Assembly (NCBI GenBank): GCA_000787465.1
Contig: JSYX01000323.1
Location: 1-38,814 of the forward strand
From: Thermomucor indicae-seudaticae
Lineage: Eukaryota > Mucoromycota > Mucoromycetes > Mucorales > Lichtheimiaceae
Direction of reading: 5' to 3'
Length of the DNA stretch: 38,814 bases
A model generated the notes under the pieces. That model was not told where the DNA came from. It saw only the letters and a program-made list of their open reading frames with translations, and did not search any database. Shown here piece after piece: positions 1 to 11,336 of this stretch. A program made the translations under genes and the position numbers. Each line of letters starts with the position of its first letter. Position 1 is the first letter of the stretch.

Positions 1-138
1 AACGATGACCAACTTCATCTCCTTCTAAGTAGACGAGTATCATATTTATTATCTATTGTTGATAACACTGGAGAAGTCAATCATTAGCAGTTGACAACAT
101 GAGATATAGATATAATAAACAGGATATTTACACGAATA

Positions 139-1615
139 TTACAAACTCCTGCGTCTGCTGTCTTTCCAGCCTTCATCTGGCACGACGTGACGCAGGTGGA
201 AATGCTCTATTACCAATTTTATCCTCTTGGGTCTTTCTTTCTCGACTTCGAGCTGCAGCTTCAGTATCTCCCTGTCAAGACGCCTCTTTTCTAATTCAAA
301 CAAACGTCCTTTCTCCGCGTTGATTGCTCTGGTGTTCTCGAGCTGAAGTTGCAGGGCTGCAGTCATCCTTTCCTCTTGGCGAGCCTCGACTCTAGCTCAT
401 AGTACCATATAATCTTCACTTAGGTCGGGCCTATGAAATGAAAGGAAGTTAGTAGTACAAACGCCATGTTGGCATACATCTGTATAAAGAATATGAATAA
501 CGCCAAATCGCGATGGACGTACTCGTCCTCAGGATCAAATCTTGGCCTAGAGCGCCGTGTGCCTCTATTAGCTGGACGTCGACGCGCCACTACACTCTCA
601 CCATCAGACGACTGCTGGTCCGCAACTAGTGACCCGACGTTACCATCCACGATCGTGTCGAAAGGGTCCGCAGCGTCGCCGTCACCCAGGACCGAGGGTT
701 CTTGAGACCACGAACTGCCTTCTGCTTCTTCGGTATCCTGGGCACGGTACGACGACTGCGGACCATTTCTGGAATCGAATCGGAACGGTAGTCGCCAAGA
801 GATCGTCCCGAAAAGCTGCTTCTTAAGTTCATATACCGGAAAACGACGCTCGATGTAGGCTGAAAAGAATATTAGATGCGGCATAACGTGGAAAGGATAG
901 AAAATTACCCTGAAGGTCTTGTGGATTATCATATTCGGTGCCGAAACCTGTTGGCTCTACCACTGGAACTTCCTCCTCTTGCTAGGCTTTCTTTATGTTG
1001 CTCATCTCTGTAACTATGGACCGGGGTGGTATCCGACCATTGAAGACTTCAAGGGACGCTTTCCTGGCGGCTTTTGTGTTGTTTGCCTGCCATTCAGCCA
1101 CATGCTCACTCATCCACTCCAATAACCGCTTGACCATGGTATCGCTCCACTGTACATATGTGGTCGAACCGTCCTGGGTTGCAAGCTGGCCCGACCCCAC
1201 GTTGGCGATTGCGCTGGGCAGTAGAGCTTTCGGCTTCCTGGATCGGTGCTGCCGATCCAGACGCCTCCTCCGCCTCATGAGTAGTTGTGCGATTACCCAG
1301 AGGAGGCTGCTGAGTGGAGGGCAATGACCCTGCAGATAAAGCAGCGTGTGCTGGATGCATTGGCTGGCCGAAGTATCCGAAAGTGGCATACTCAGCAGGA
1401 TGGCGGGGAAACACAGGTACTGCTGGGTATCGTTGAGGAAGGCCAGCCAGGGTGCGGAACGCATTGCCAGTGAATGGCATCTGAGACTGGTCATACATGC
1501 GCATAGTCGTGGCTGGTATGTTCGCCGCATTCGACGAAATGTTGGCGATCGCGCGGCTGCTCGGTGTGCTTTGCGAAGAAGAGATGGAACTGGGGGTGAC
1601 AGATTGGTTGTTCAT
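139..1615 (-). pseudogene. Myb/SANT-like DNA-binding protein gene, probably broken
   Basis: The N-terminal part from the ATG at 1615 (MNNQSVTPSS) is low-complexity Ser/Thr/Pro/Ala. After a plausible 70-base intron the reading continues into a Myb/SANT-like helix region (VQWSDTMVKRLLEWMSEH, about 1150-1100) and on to IVTEMSNIKKA. There an in-frame TAG (982-984) interrupts it, yet the same frame resumes with a PTGFG motif and, after an intron (about 909 to 862, ending TTTTCAG), with AYIERRFPVYELKKQLF. These pieces look like the conserved order of this domain in mucoralean proteins. A Glu/Asp/Arg-rich linker and a final coiled coil (MTAALQLQLENTR to KERPKRIK, about 366-210) follow. A second in-frame stop, TGA at 397-399, precedes the coiled coil. 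Other genes here use all three stop codons normally, so recoding is unlikely. Two stops in an otherwise coherent product suggest a recent pseudogene or sequencing errors; undetected introns remain possible. Confidence 0.5.
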
Positions 1616-2183
1616 TTTTAATAGCGCAAACGACAGATACTCTTCTGAAGAAAAGCAAAAAGGTCTCAATTTGTTTGGACTGCTCAATCTGAAACTGTGT
1701 CTCATTCAAAACGGCAGGTGAAGGTTACACGCTGACACAGAAAAGATAAACCTGAAGCTTTTGAGCTTCAGGTTCAGTTTTCAGCTTCCCCCCCCTTTAA
1801 TCTTCGCCAATAGATATAAACCCCGCAATATGAAAATTTTCAGGTTGAGCTACGGTGACCCAACCTAAAAGCACGCTTAGCTGGCAGTCCTGTTCTTGAT
1901 CCTGAAGGGTCCAAAAGCAGCAAGTAGTTTCGATCCTTTGAATCAAAGCAAGAGAACATTCTATACACGAACATCACCATTTTCTGTAAATGATATAATA
2001 AACGGTTTGGCATATTGTACTAAATCTATTTGCTTTTTGTTATTCGGAAGACTTTATGTCCATGAGGAATAAAATGGTATAGAGAAGCTTTGCATTCCAA
2101 TGCCAGCAATGGCTGCAAAAATCCGACCACTGTGGGTGACTGGAAGTTAGCAAATATGTCCAACTCGCTACGTTGCGCCTCCC
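1616..2183. other. Intergenic region upstream of the Myb-like gene and downstream of WDR6
   Basis: No coding exon is supported. It contains a perfect 10-bp-stem hairpin (1749-1774), a run of about nine C residues (near 1788-1796) and AT-rich sequence. It should hold the promoter of the Myb-like gene and the 3' end of the WDR6 transcript, both transcribed on the minus strand. Confidence 0.5.
1749..1774. repeat. Perfect inverted repeat (10-bp stem, 6-base loop)
   Basis: AACCTGAAGC at 1749-1758 pairs perfectly with GCTTCAGGTT at 1765-1774 across a TTTTGA loop. It lies about 135 bases upstream of the Myb-like start codon. It could be a regulatory hairpin, a mobile-element remnant or chance. Confidence 0.6.
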
Positions 2184-5100
2184 TCAAACGTACTTATACT
2201 CCACAATATCCATGGTCGATGGATCCGGTACATCGACAAAAGCAGCATCTTTCATCTGTAGCGAAAGACTGTTATCACCATTATCTTTGATAGCCCACAT
2301 ATTGAGCCGCTGATCCGTCGAGATTGTTAGAATGGCCGTGTTGTTATATATCAAATGTACGCCTGAGAAAAAAAACCTTCGTGAGATCCATGCTGCTAGA
2401 TCAAAGCATACAAACAAAACAGCAGACCTGTAATACTGGACGCATGTGCATTTCGTACTATGCATGAACGGCCTAACGGTTCTATAATGGTATCGCTCTT
2501 GATGCGGAACTTGGCGACAACAAGGGCGTTGTCTTCGCCACCACTAACGATCAACAGATTCCCTGTGCAGAAAATGAGTAATGAGTTTTCTTTCTTTTTT
2601 CACCTGCCAGAATTTTGTAATGCAAAACCTTGATGCAGGACTGCTTGTAACGCGTTTACCCCTGACTGATGCGCTTGGTACCAAAAAAGGGGCTTGTCAA
2701 ATTTGACAGCTGTCAAAGTCGGATCTTGTTCCATCTCCGCCACGCTCGACGCGGCTTCAAAAATTTGATTACTTATATCCCATACTGCAATTCTACAGTC
2801 ACATCTAATATAAGATACGTGTATTCTCCCCATCTTTACTCCCAAGTTACCGTCCGTCCGTTGCCGCCGTGAGAAACAAAACGCGATCGTGCTCTCCTAT
2901 CAGAGTAACCTGTCACTCCCCTCTGAATTTCTGAAAATCTTACTACTTGAAATTTTACCTGGGATAACGACATGAGTGACTTGCAGAATACACCTTGTAT
3001 GCCATGTTCCATCTGCTACTAAAGAGAACTTTCGCGTGGATTCATTAAACAACCAAAGCTACGCCAGTACCCGTCAGCAAAACGCAAAGGCACGGGTTCG
3101 CTCTAGACTATATAGGGTGCTTACTCGGACTACAGAATCAGAGTAACCAGCTCCTATCAAGTGAAGTCCCGAGGAGCCTTTTAAGGCCAATACAGTCATA
3201 TCCATGATGCGTGTCTCCATCACCTCGCTAGAGTTACAGATAAGTACTATACATCTTACACCATAACACCTTCAGTCTGCTTTACCTTACCGTCGGGCAA
3301 ATAGCCCATTCGAGACAATTGACGTTGACCGTGTCTGAATCGGTTTTTTCTATTTCCAATTTCCAGCACCACATCTCCTGGGTTCCTCCGCTAGTAAAAA
3401 GCAGGATATCGAGTCCTGAAACGTCAAAAATAAGCCGTAAAATCACGCATAGGCTTAGATTAATGGACTTTTCAAACCTCGACTCCATTTTATGGTTTTA
3501 ATAACAGACTTGTGTTTTCGCACACTCGTAAGAGGAATGTACTTGGGTTCCCTGGCTGGATCGTCTGATAGGAATGCTTGTTAAGCGCGCTTATCTGACC
3601 AAGCAAAGTAAGGAACTTACATTGATGAAGCCTTAGTATCGTGTCTTCGCCTCCGGTAGCGAATAAAAGTGATCGGGCCTTGCTATCTTCTTCCTCACTG
3701 TGGCACAAGTCTAAACACAGTGATCGTCAAGACAATCCCTTTTAAGCATATCTTGCAAAATCGCCTACCCATAAAGCAAAATGCTCTGACATCTCGTCCA
3801 TGGAAGTTCTCCTAGATAAACCAAGTTCATAATATAGGCAGAATCCAAATGTTGTTCTGTATTTTACCTGAAGTATAGTTTCGTCGTATCCTTCATGAAT
3901 TGCAGAGCCTTGTCGGAAATATGCGTATAACTATCAACAGTACCGTTTAATAATGCATATCTTCGCACGTGACCATATGACTACCTTTTCTTTACGAATA
4001 AACGCAAAGGTAGCCAAATCCAATTTAGCGTCTTCGGTTCGAAAATGCCACTTGCGATGTGCACCGCCGCAAGCAACAGATATCATCTATAAGCATTCGT
4101 CAGCTACATATCCAAGTCGCAGAGAAGAAGTTTTAACGGATCACCTCGTAATTGTTTGCAACATTATAGATAAAGCAGCGTTTACGGTAAAACCCAAGCA
4201 GCAATAATTCACCGTCAATCCATATTGCGCGCTCCAGCCATCCCTTGGTAACCTTGTTGCGGTATACCTTTTCGAGAACCCAACCGTGGCTCGCGACCGT
4301 CGTATCGCCTCGGCTAGCAATCCCCAATGCAATCGATTCGTTGTCTGTATGTTCTAACACAGTTTTGTTTTGCGACTGTCGAGCAAGCCGGTATTGGACG
4401 TAACTCCCGTCCCGCCCAGTTGTCCAAAACGTGAGACAGCTTGGATCATCTGTTGGTTTAATACTGATGCTGCTGACAGCCTCTTTCCCGTGCGACCGCC
4501 TGAGCTGCATGATGGGCGCGATTGACTTTACAGACTGTCCATCAAACACCGGTAATTCGTAGACCAAAAGCGCTGACTCTCGAGAACCGCAGATTAGAAT
4601 CCTGTCTTTTTCCGCGAGGCATGTACTGATGACAGTCGTGCGTTCAATTGGCAGACGAAGTTGAGCCAACGTCTCAAACTTGGGCTGACAAAACTCTTTA
4701 GTTAAGATATATAAAAATAAAATACGGAAAGACCTTACTGATGATATGTCATTTATGCAAAATCGGTGAAGAAGGATCTCGTCATGGACCAAGGAAGATA
4801 TGATATAAAACGTACGCTTATCTGATATAAATTAACAATAAGTGAAGCACTTGTACATAGCACCTTAATCACGTGTTACCTTCTGATGGTTCAACGAAGA
4901 TTTCAAAGACTTTTTGCTTATGCACTGCCACCTTCATCGGCTATGCAATATGAGTCAGCGAACCAACCTGTCGCTCAAACTTCCAGGCCCTCCCCAGGAG
5001 TATTACCGAAAACAGTCCGTTTGGGCTCATGATCAAAAGATGACCAGTAATATAACCGAGAACAATGACGCGACCACAAGGAGACTGTTCCATAATGACA

Positions 5101-6846
5101 TATTTTTGGAGTTCGGGATCGCGATATAGTTTCTCCCATACGATATCTTTTCCACATTTAAGCAAATCCCTATAATTAACCACAAGGTGAGTGCCACCAA
5201 CATCGCCATACTTTGGGAATTATTACCCGTTACTCGTGGCGGCAACAACAGTTTGACAATCCAGAAGACAAAAATTTCGTATGAACTCTTGCCCTGAACC
5301 AGACAACTTCAGGAGAGTTAAATCGTCTTCGGATTCTATTGCAACAGTTACCAGACTCTCCTCGATTATGTAAATCCCGCCCTAAGCATACCAATATTGT
5401 TATTTCTGATCGACACCAGCGACCATAACCGGATGCCTGAGTCTTGACCCCCCGTCGCAACAATTTTGTGTTCGGGGCTTATGGCACAGCTCCAAACATT
5501 CTTTCCTACATGGCCTTGCCAGCAGGTCAAACATTCTACGTCCTTGTCTCTTACTTCTTCGGAAGTCCCCATCAAGTTGTTTTTCCACACACGGCAAGTC
5601 GCATCCTATTATTTCATACTTAGCTTTTTCTAGAGCTCATTTCTTGCTACCAAAACAAACATATACCTCGGATATGCTAACAAGATAATTGTCCACAAAT
5701 TGGCAATCCCACACACGAGCTGTATGTCCGAAAATCACTAATGGTTTTTTTCTAGTAATAACTGGGACGTTAGCCATGTCTTTATCTTTGCAAGGGCTCC
5801 GTTCTACTCACTTTTGATCGTTGACGGACCAGACACGGATAGTCCGATCATCAGAAACACTGGCAAGCATAGATCCATCCGGGCTGAATCTAACACCAAA
5901 GATAACACCTTCATGTCCGATAAACCGGCTTTGGACGACGCCATCCCCTTGCTCATCGCGATCGTTCAGTTTCCATATATGCACTTGATTAAAGACTGTT
6001 CCAGACGCTAGGACCAGGTCAGCCCTGGTTGTTCCATAAAACCGAGCTGAATATCTGCATCGAAGAATAGAATAGGTAAACGGTCTGTTTTTCCTCAGAT
6101 GCTCATTTCTCCGTTTAACTACTTGCAGTATGCAGCGCACTTGGCACTGAACCTTATCCAGTAGAACAACTGTATCCTCCTTTACACCATAAATCTCCAC
6201 TTGGTTATGTGCAAGCGCCACCGCCAGCTGTGTCGAATCCAAAGCTTAATAGGAATACTCTGGGCACCATACACGCAGGTTTTGTGTTACCTCACCCGTC
6301 GTCAACCATTGAAGATCCATAATCCAATCTGACAGCCGGAATGATCGCCCAAGCGTTACTCTATTTACTGACAGCGTAAATTGTTTTGTTGTGGCCCTTG
6401 ACTAGTCCAATGGCCACGCCCTTTACCTTGCCTCTGTTGCGGAGACCACATCCAAGCAGATCTTACGAAATGTTTTCGAACCATAGATTACGTATTCCTT
6501 AGAGCTGCCATTTCCTTCGGTATGCGGTGCTGACAATAAGAGTATATCAGGACTTCTTCTGCAGAAAGACGACGAAGCTTATTAACCATTTTACTTTATT
6601 TACCAGGAATTATTCGATGTATTCTGTTGGTTGGCAGCGCCGTTAGGCAAGTCAGTAACCGCCCCGTCTGAACATTGTAGACTTTCAGGTAAGGGCCGTG
6701 ACCGGCCAACAATATGTTTTCGCTATGGAACAATAAGCTGGTGACAATGCCTGCATACATATCTTTCCATGCCGACAGCTTCAAAAGAAATAAAGAGCGT
6801 CAGCGTAAGAACATCAGCTCACAATTAGGAAGAAGAGACAAGCCAT
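2184..6846 (-). CDS. WDR6: WDR6/Rtt10-like WD40 protein (partner of the tRNA 2'-O-methyltransferase Ftsj1/Trm7)
   Basis: A multi-exon WD40 protein matching WDR6 in order along its whole length. The N-terminal piece is ENILLAGHGPYLKVYN. It is followed by SDWIMDLQWL, then VHIWKLND and DDRTIRVWSV (about 5810-5990), GGQDSGIRLWSLV (about 5400-5455), the TTGRDGSYVQYRL block (about 4390), FATGGEDTILRLHQ, TWHTRCILQVTHVV, and the C-terminal STDQRLNMWAI followed by VDVPDPSTMD before TGA at 2184-2186. In yeast Rtt10/Trm734 and human WDR6 this scaffold supports Trm7/FTSJ1 in 2'-O-methylation of position 34 of tRNA; Rtt10 is also linked to endosomal recycling. Introns are numerous and about 45-60 bases. 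The first coding exon is uncertain: a short MACLFFLI exon from the ATG at 6846 splices in frame to the clear exon ending at 6596, but another start is possible. It is divergent from VAS1. Confidence 0.85.
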
Positions 6847-7072
6847 TTGAAGAACCTCATTTTGAACTCGATTACTGGCCATTTCTTTCCTGCAACAAAT
6901 GCAAGGCATTGTCCTTTTTGGGCAAAGGCCCCTGAAGTCACTGTGACGTGCTTTACTGCAATTGTGGCTTGCGGTGACTCGTCATGAGCCAGTGACTCTT
7001 CATGAGCCATAGCCACCCCATTGCCCTTTTCGTTGAAAAAAGGGGCCTCAGCGAATTCCATTACTTTCAGTA
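6847..7072. promoter_or_regulatory. Shared divergent promoter of WDR6 and VAS1
   Basis: This 226-base gap lies between the head-to-head WDR6 and valyl-tRNA synthetase start codons, so it must carry both promoters. It contains the tandem TGACTC repeat described separately and a TGACGT element near 6940-6947. The open frame crossing it on the minus strand (7061 to 6825) shows no family resemblance and is probably not coding. Confidence 0.6.
6974..7009. promoter_or_regulatory. Tandem 18-bp repeat with TGACTC (Gcn4/Cpc1-like) cores
   Basis: Two adjacent 18-base units, 6974-6991 and 6992-7009, differ at one base (GTGACTCGTCATGAGCCA against GTGACTCTTCATGAGCCA). Each has TGACTC, six of the seven bases of the fungal general amino-acid control element TGACTCA, followed by TCATGA. 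Aminoacyl-tRNA synthetase genes are known targets of Gcn4/Cpc1 in other fungi. Binding here is inference. Confidence 0.5.
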
Positions 7073-10000
7073 ATGGCTACTGAAGAAAAAGACAAAGTAC
7101 CAACCACTCCTACCGAGCAATCACGAGCGGACGCCGATGCTGCTGCGGCTGCCGCTGCAGCGGCCAAGAAGGCCAAGAATGACGCAAAAAATGAAGCGAA
7201 ACGTCAAGCTAAATTAGCAAAGTTTGCTGCGAAGCAAGCCAAAGTAAGCTCTACATTGCCGTTGCTTTTTTGCCACATTAGCTAAATAACGCATGCTATC
7301 CTCCGTGGGTAGCTAGCAGAGCAGCAGAAGCAGGCGGCGGCTAACGAAAACAGCGAAAAGAAGAAAAAGAAAGCTGCCAAACTTGCAGCTGAATCGACTC
7401 TCTATGTCAACAAGACGCCAAAGGGTGAAAAGAAAGGTTCAGTATACATGCTTAACATTTGTTTGCAAGGTTTCTCATAAATTTATGCATAGACATGTCG
7501 GAGCCTATGGCCAACGCTTACGATCCACGCGCTGTCGAATCCGCTTGGTATCACTGGTGGGTTAAGCAAGGCTATTTCAAGCCAGAGTTGACTGAAGACG
7601 GCAAGGTCAAACCCGAAGGTCTATTTGTTGTACCTGCCCCACCACCAAACGTCACCGGTTCGCTGCATATCGGCCACGCCTTGACCGTTGCCATCCAGGA
7701 CACTTTGGTTCGATGGTGAGAGAGAGACACTCCTCTTATTAGTTACGCAAATAAAGCGGATACTGACGTCCGAATTTTTATAGGAACCGCATGTTGGGCA
7801 AAACTGTGCTGTTCAACCCCGGTACGGATCACGCTGGTATCTCTTGCCAATCTGTCGTGGAAAAGAAATTATGGAACGAAGAAAAGAAAACGCGTCATGA
7901 TCTTGGTCGTGAAAAGTTCATCGAGGAAGTCTGGAAGTGGAAGGAAAAGTACGGCAACAGAATTTATGAACAGTTTTACCGACTGGGTGCCTCGTATGAC
8001 TGGGATCGCGCTGCGTTCACCATGGACCCTGTAAGTTTGCAATTAACAGGCGTTTGGAGACGTCTCTGATACTTATCATATTCCTACAGAAACTTTCGAA
8101 GGCAGTGCGTGAGACTTTTGTGCGACTCCACCGGGAAGGCGTCATTTACCGCGCCAACCGCCTGGTCAACTGGTGTGTCCGCCTGAACACAGCTCTGTCC
8201 AACTTGGAAGTTGAAAATAAGGAACTCGCCGGCCGTACGCTGATGGCTATTCCCGGTTATGGTCCGGACGAAAAGTTTGAGTTCGGTGTCATCAACGAGT
8301 TTGCTTATGAAATTGAAGGCACGAATGAGCGTATCGTTGTTGCAACGACTCGTATTGAAACCATGCTTGGCGATACTGCTATTGCAGTCCATCCTGACGA
8401 TGAGCGGTATAAGCACTTGCATGGCAAGTTCGCAGTGCATCCATTCCTTGATCGACGCATCCCGATTGTTACGGATGATATTGCTGTCGATATGGAGTTT
8501 GGTACTGGTGCCGTCAAGATCACCCCCGCCCATGACTTTAACGACTATGAAGTCGGCAAACGCCACAATCTTCCTTTCATCAACATCCTTAATGACGATG
8601 GCACCTTCAACGAAAATGCTGGCCCTTACAAGGGTATGAAGCGTTTCCATGTCCGTAAGCAAATTGTGGAAGATCTTAAGGCCAAGGGTCTTTTCGTCGG
8701 CGTCAAGGACAACCCGATGACCGTGCCTGTCTGCAGCAAATCTGGAGACGTTATTGAACCTTTGATGAAGCCTCAGTGGTGGATGAACTGCAAGTCAATG
8801 GCTGAGGAAGCAATGGCTGCGGTCAAGAGGGGTGATCTGCGCATTGCTCCAAAGGTCTCAGAAGGCGATTGGTTCCGGTGGTTGGGTAATATCCAGGATT
8901 GGTGTATTTCGCGTCAGCTCTGGTGGGGACACCGTGTTCCTGCTTATTATGTTAGACTAGAGGGAGAAACGGCACCTGATTATGCTGACAATGCCAAGTG
9001 GGTCAGCGGCCAAGATGAGGCTGCCGCGCGTGCAGAAGCTGAAGCCAAGTTCCCTGGGCAAACCTTTACTCTGGAACAGGACCCCGATGTCCTTGACACC
9101 TGGTTTTCGTCTGGCCTGTGGCCTTTCTCGATTATGGGTTGGCCTGATCAGGTATGAATTTCGGATACATGATTCAAATCCCGGTTATTGACAGCTTCTG
9201 GCTGTCTGTTTTCTAGACGCCCGATCTTGAAAAGTTCTACCCTGCCTCATTGCTTGAAACCGGCTGGGACATACTTTTCTTCTGGGTCGCTCGTATGGTC
9301 ATGTTTGGCATCAAGCTGACTGGCAAGGTGCCTTTCTCTGAAGTGTTCTGTCACGCCATGATCCGTGACGCACACGGTCGCAAAATGTCAAAGTCACTTG
9401 GCAACGTTATCGACCCAGTTGATGTAATTGAGGGTATCTCTCTGGAAGGTCTGCATGCCAAACTTTACGAGGGTAACCTGGATCCGCGAGAAATCGAAAA
9501 GGCTAAGGCTGGCCAGGTAAGTTCGAGTTTTGGAGCAATATATTGTCAAGTGCTCATTACATTTTACATACTGTTTTAGAAAGCGGATTACCCTAAGGGT
9601 ATCCCGCAGTGTGGTACAGATGCTCTTCGATTCGCACTATGCGCCTACACCACTGGAGGTCAGTTGCAATCATCAAAAGGTCTCGGGACTCGGTTTTCTA
9701 ATGCAGGTTCCTTAGGCCGTGATATTAACTTGGATATCCTGCGTGTGGAGGGTTATCGGAAGTTCTGTAACAAGATCTGGAACGCTACCCGTTTCGCTTT
9801 GATGAAACTTGGCAGTGACTTCAAGCCTAACCCAGACGCCAAGGTAAGACGGTGGCAGCTGAGCATAATTTGCACTAGAGGCTAAAGCATGTTCCCAGAT
9901 CAGCGGCAAAGAGTCCCGTGCTGATAAATGGATTTTAGCCAAATTAAACAAGGCTGCCAGGGACACGAACAAAGCACTGGCTGAACGTAACTTTATGGCA

Positions 10001-10581
10001 GCTACCAATGCTGTTTATCAGTTCTGGTTATATGAACTTTGTGATGTATACATTGTAAGTACATAGACGAAGCGAATGTATACAGTGCCGAACTAAGCCA
10101 TTTTGAGCAGGAAGTCATTAAGCCGATCTGCGACTCAACAGACGAAGCAACGGCAACTCAGAAACGCACTGCTCAAGATACCTTATACACTTGCTTGGAA
10201 GCTGGTCTGAAGCTGTTACATCCATTTATGCCATTTGTGACAGAAGAGCTGTATCAACGTCTCGGTCGACGACCAGGCGATTCGGTCGAAACCATCGTTA
10301 AGGCAAGATATCCTGTAGAAGAACCCAGCTATGCGAACGACAAGGATGAGAAGGAGCTGGACACTGTCTTTGAGTTGGTCAAAGCCGTCCGTAGCCTCGC
10401 TGTGCAAAAGAATCTTTCAAAGGGCTCTACTGTCTACGTCCAGACTGACAACGCAGAGTTGGCGGCTTTGATGGAAAGCGAGAAGTTATCCATTCGGACG
10501 TTGGCCAAAGGAATTGGAGTTGAACGCAAGAGCACACAAGACCAGTTGGAAGAGGGAAGCCATTCGATCCGCATGGATTAG
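7073..10581 (+). CDS. VAS1: Valyl-tRNA synthetase, cytosolic form
   Basis: Class Ia synthetase that attaches valine to tRNA-Val. Ten exons read cleanly: 7073-7243, 7322-7436, 7493-7715, 7784-8030, 8090-9151, 9217-9516, 9580-9658, 9716-9843, 9899-10054 and 10111-10581, about 983 residues. The 3' sites of exon 2 (7322) and exon 8 (9716) were chosen to keep frame; the second restores the conserved [15 protein letters not shown]. The N-terminus is an Ala/Lys-rich extension typical of eukaryotic ValRS. The HIGH signature is intact ([13 protein letters not shown], residues 154-157), as is KMSKS ([11 protein letters not shown], residues 662-666). The editing domain lies in exon 5 and the anticodon-binding domain in exons 8-10. 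No mitochondrial presequence is obvious. The protein stops soon after LAKGIG, without the roughly 100-residue C-terminal coiled-coil arm usual in the family. Confidence 0.95.
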
Positions 10582-10626
10582 ATTTAGAAAACATTCTCAG
10601 ATAAACTCTTTTTCCTGGACAAAGAA

Positions 10627-10767
10627 ATGGATAATGAAAATCTTGTTTTATACCTGGTTTTTGCACTGTTTGCATACTGGTTGCTACGCCTTCAATCGCT
10701 GTTTCGGAAACGGAGAAAGTTGACAAAGAATCTGCGCGCGCAATGGAAGGAATCATGGAGTAATTAA
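10627..10767 (+). CDS. Candidate 46-residue single-pass membrane microprotein
   Basis: An uninterrupted small frame starts at ATG 10627 and ends with TAA 10765-10767, 45 bases after the ValRS stop. It encodes a short acidic N-terminus (MDNENL), one hydrophobic segment (VLYLVFALFAYWLL) and then a basic tail (FRKRRKLTKN). That layout is typical of small type III or signal-anchor proteins. No family is recognised and no intron is needed. It could equally be the 3' UTR of VAS1 with a chance frame. Confidence 0.3.
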   Translation: MDNENLVLYLVFALFAYWLLRLQSLFRKRRKLTKNLRAQWKESWSN

Positions 10768-11128
10768 ATAAAGCCATGTGTAAGATGTCCCGTCATTCCA
10801 TGCTTTTGTCCTTGGCTCATAGTCGCAAACCGGTTACCATTTGCAGACTTCAAGCGACAAGTTAACTTATTTGCATGATCTGCAGCAACCTGTATTGTGA
10901 TTATCGATTCAGCAACCACATTGTAGAATACCTTTCGTCTTACAGAATCAGTATGCACAAGAACATAGTTTCGCCATGAGCCAAAAGAAAGAGAACTTAT
11001 TACTTGCTAAGTATGGGTTGATTGTCAACAAGTCTAGTACGTCATCATAAAGCCACGGATTGAGTCTTATACTGAGAATGTATCAAAAGCGCACAGTGAA
11101 ATACACGACACATGAAGCCCGTTTTTGG

Positions 11129-11243
11129 CGCAAATTTTTCTACTGACTAGCGGCCACTTAGTAGCATGTCAGCCGACTATCCACCTTATCAGCAACAAGG
11201 TAGTCGGCTAAGTACCGCTAGTCAGTAGAAAATTAGTGTTGCG
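11129..11243. repeat. Long interrupted palindrome (MITE-like hairpin element)
   Basis: TTTTCTACTGACTAGCGG at 11136-11153 is matched perfectly by its reverse complement at 11215-11232. The arms continue inward through a CTTAG match and AGCCGACTA (11171-11179) against TAGTCGGCT (11201-11209). Outward, after a few mismatches, CGCAA pairs with TTGCG. The left arm has about 11 extra bases. No coding capacity and no clear target-site duplication were seen. The structure fits a short foldback or MITE element, or a structured RNA. Confidence 0.7.
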
Positions 11244-11336
11244 ATGGGCTCTTTAATGGCTTCCTAACAAGGGTCGGCATCCTTTGCAACTCCGGACCTT
11301 TAGCTGTTCAAGTGGAAGGGCGCTGACACAGCACCT

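Noticed and set aside
6825..7061. Minus-strand frame of 78 codons starting MEFAEAPFFNEKG, upstream of WDR6
   Set aside because: It covers the promoter and repeat, ends before the WDR6 first exon in a different frame, and resembles no WDR6 N-terminus.
8084..8662. Long minus-strand frame of 192 codons inside VAS1
   Set aside because: It is antisense to exon 5 of valyl-tRNA synthetase, whose protein matches its family perfectly; codon structure of the real gene creates the frame.
9160..9190. tRNA T-arm-like sequence (GATTCAAATCCC)
   Set aside because: It lies in a VAS1 intron and has no acceptor stem or anticodon arm around it. No complete tRNA was found in the window.
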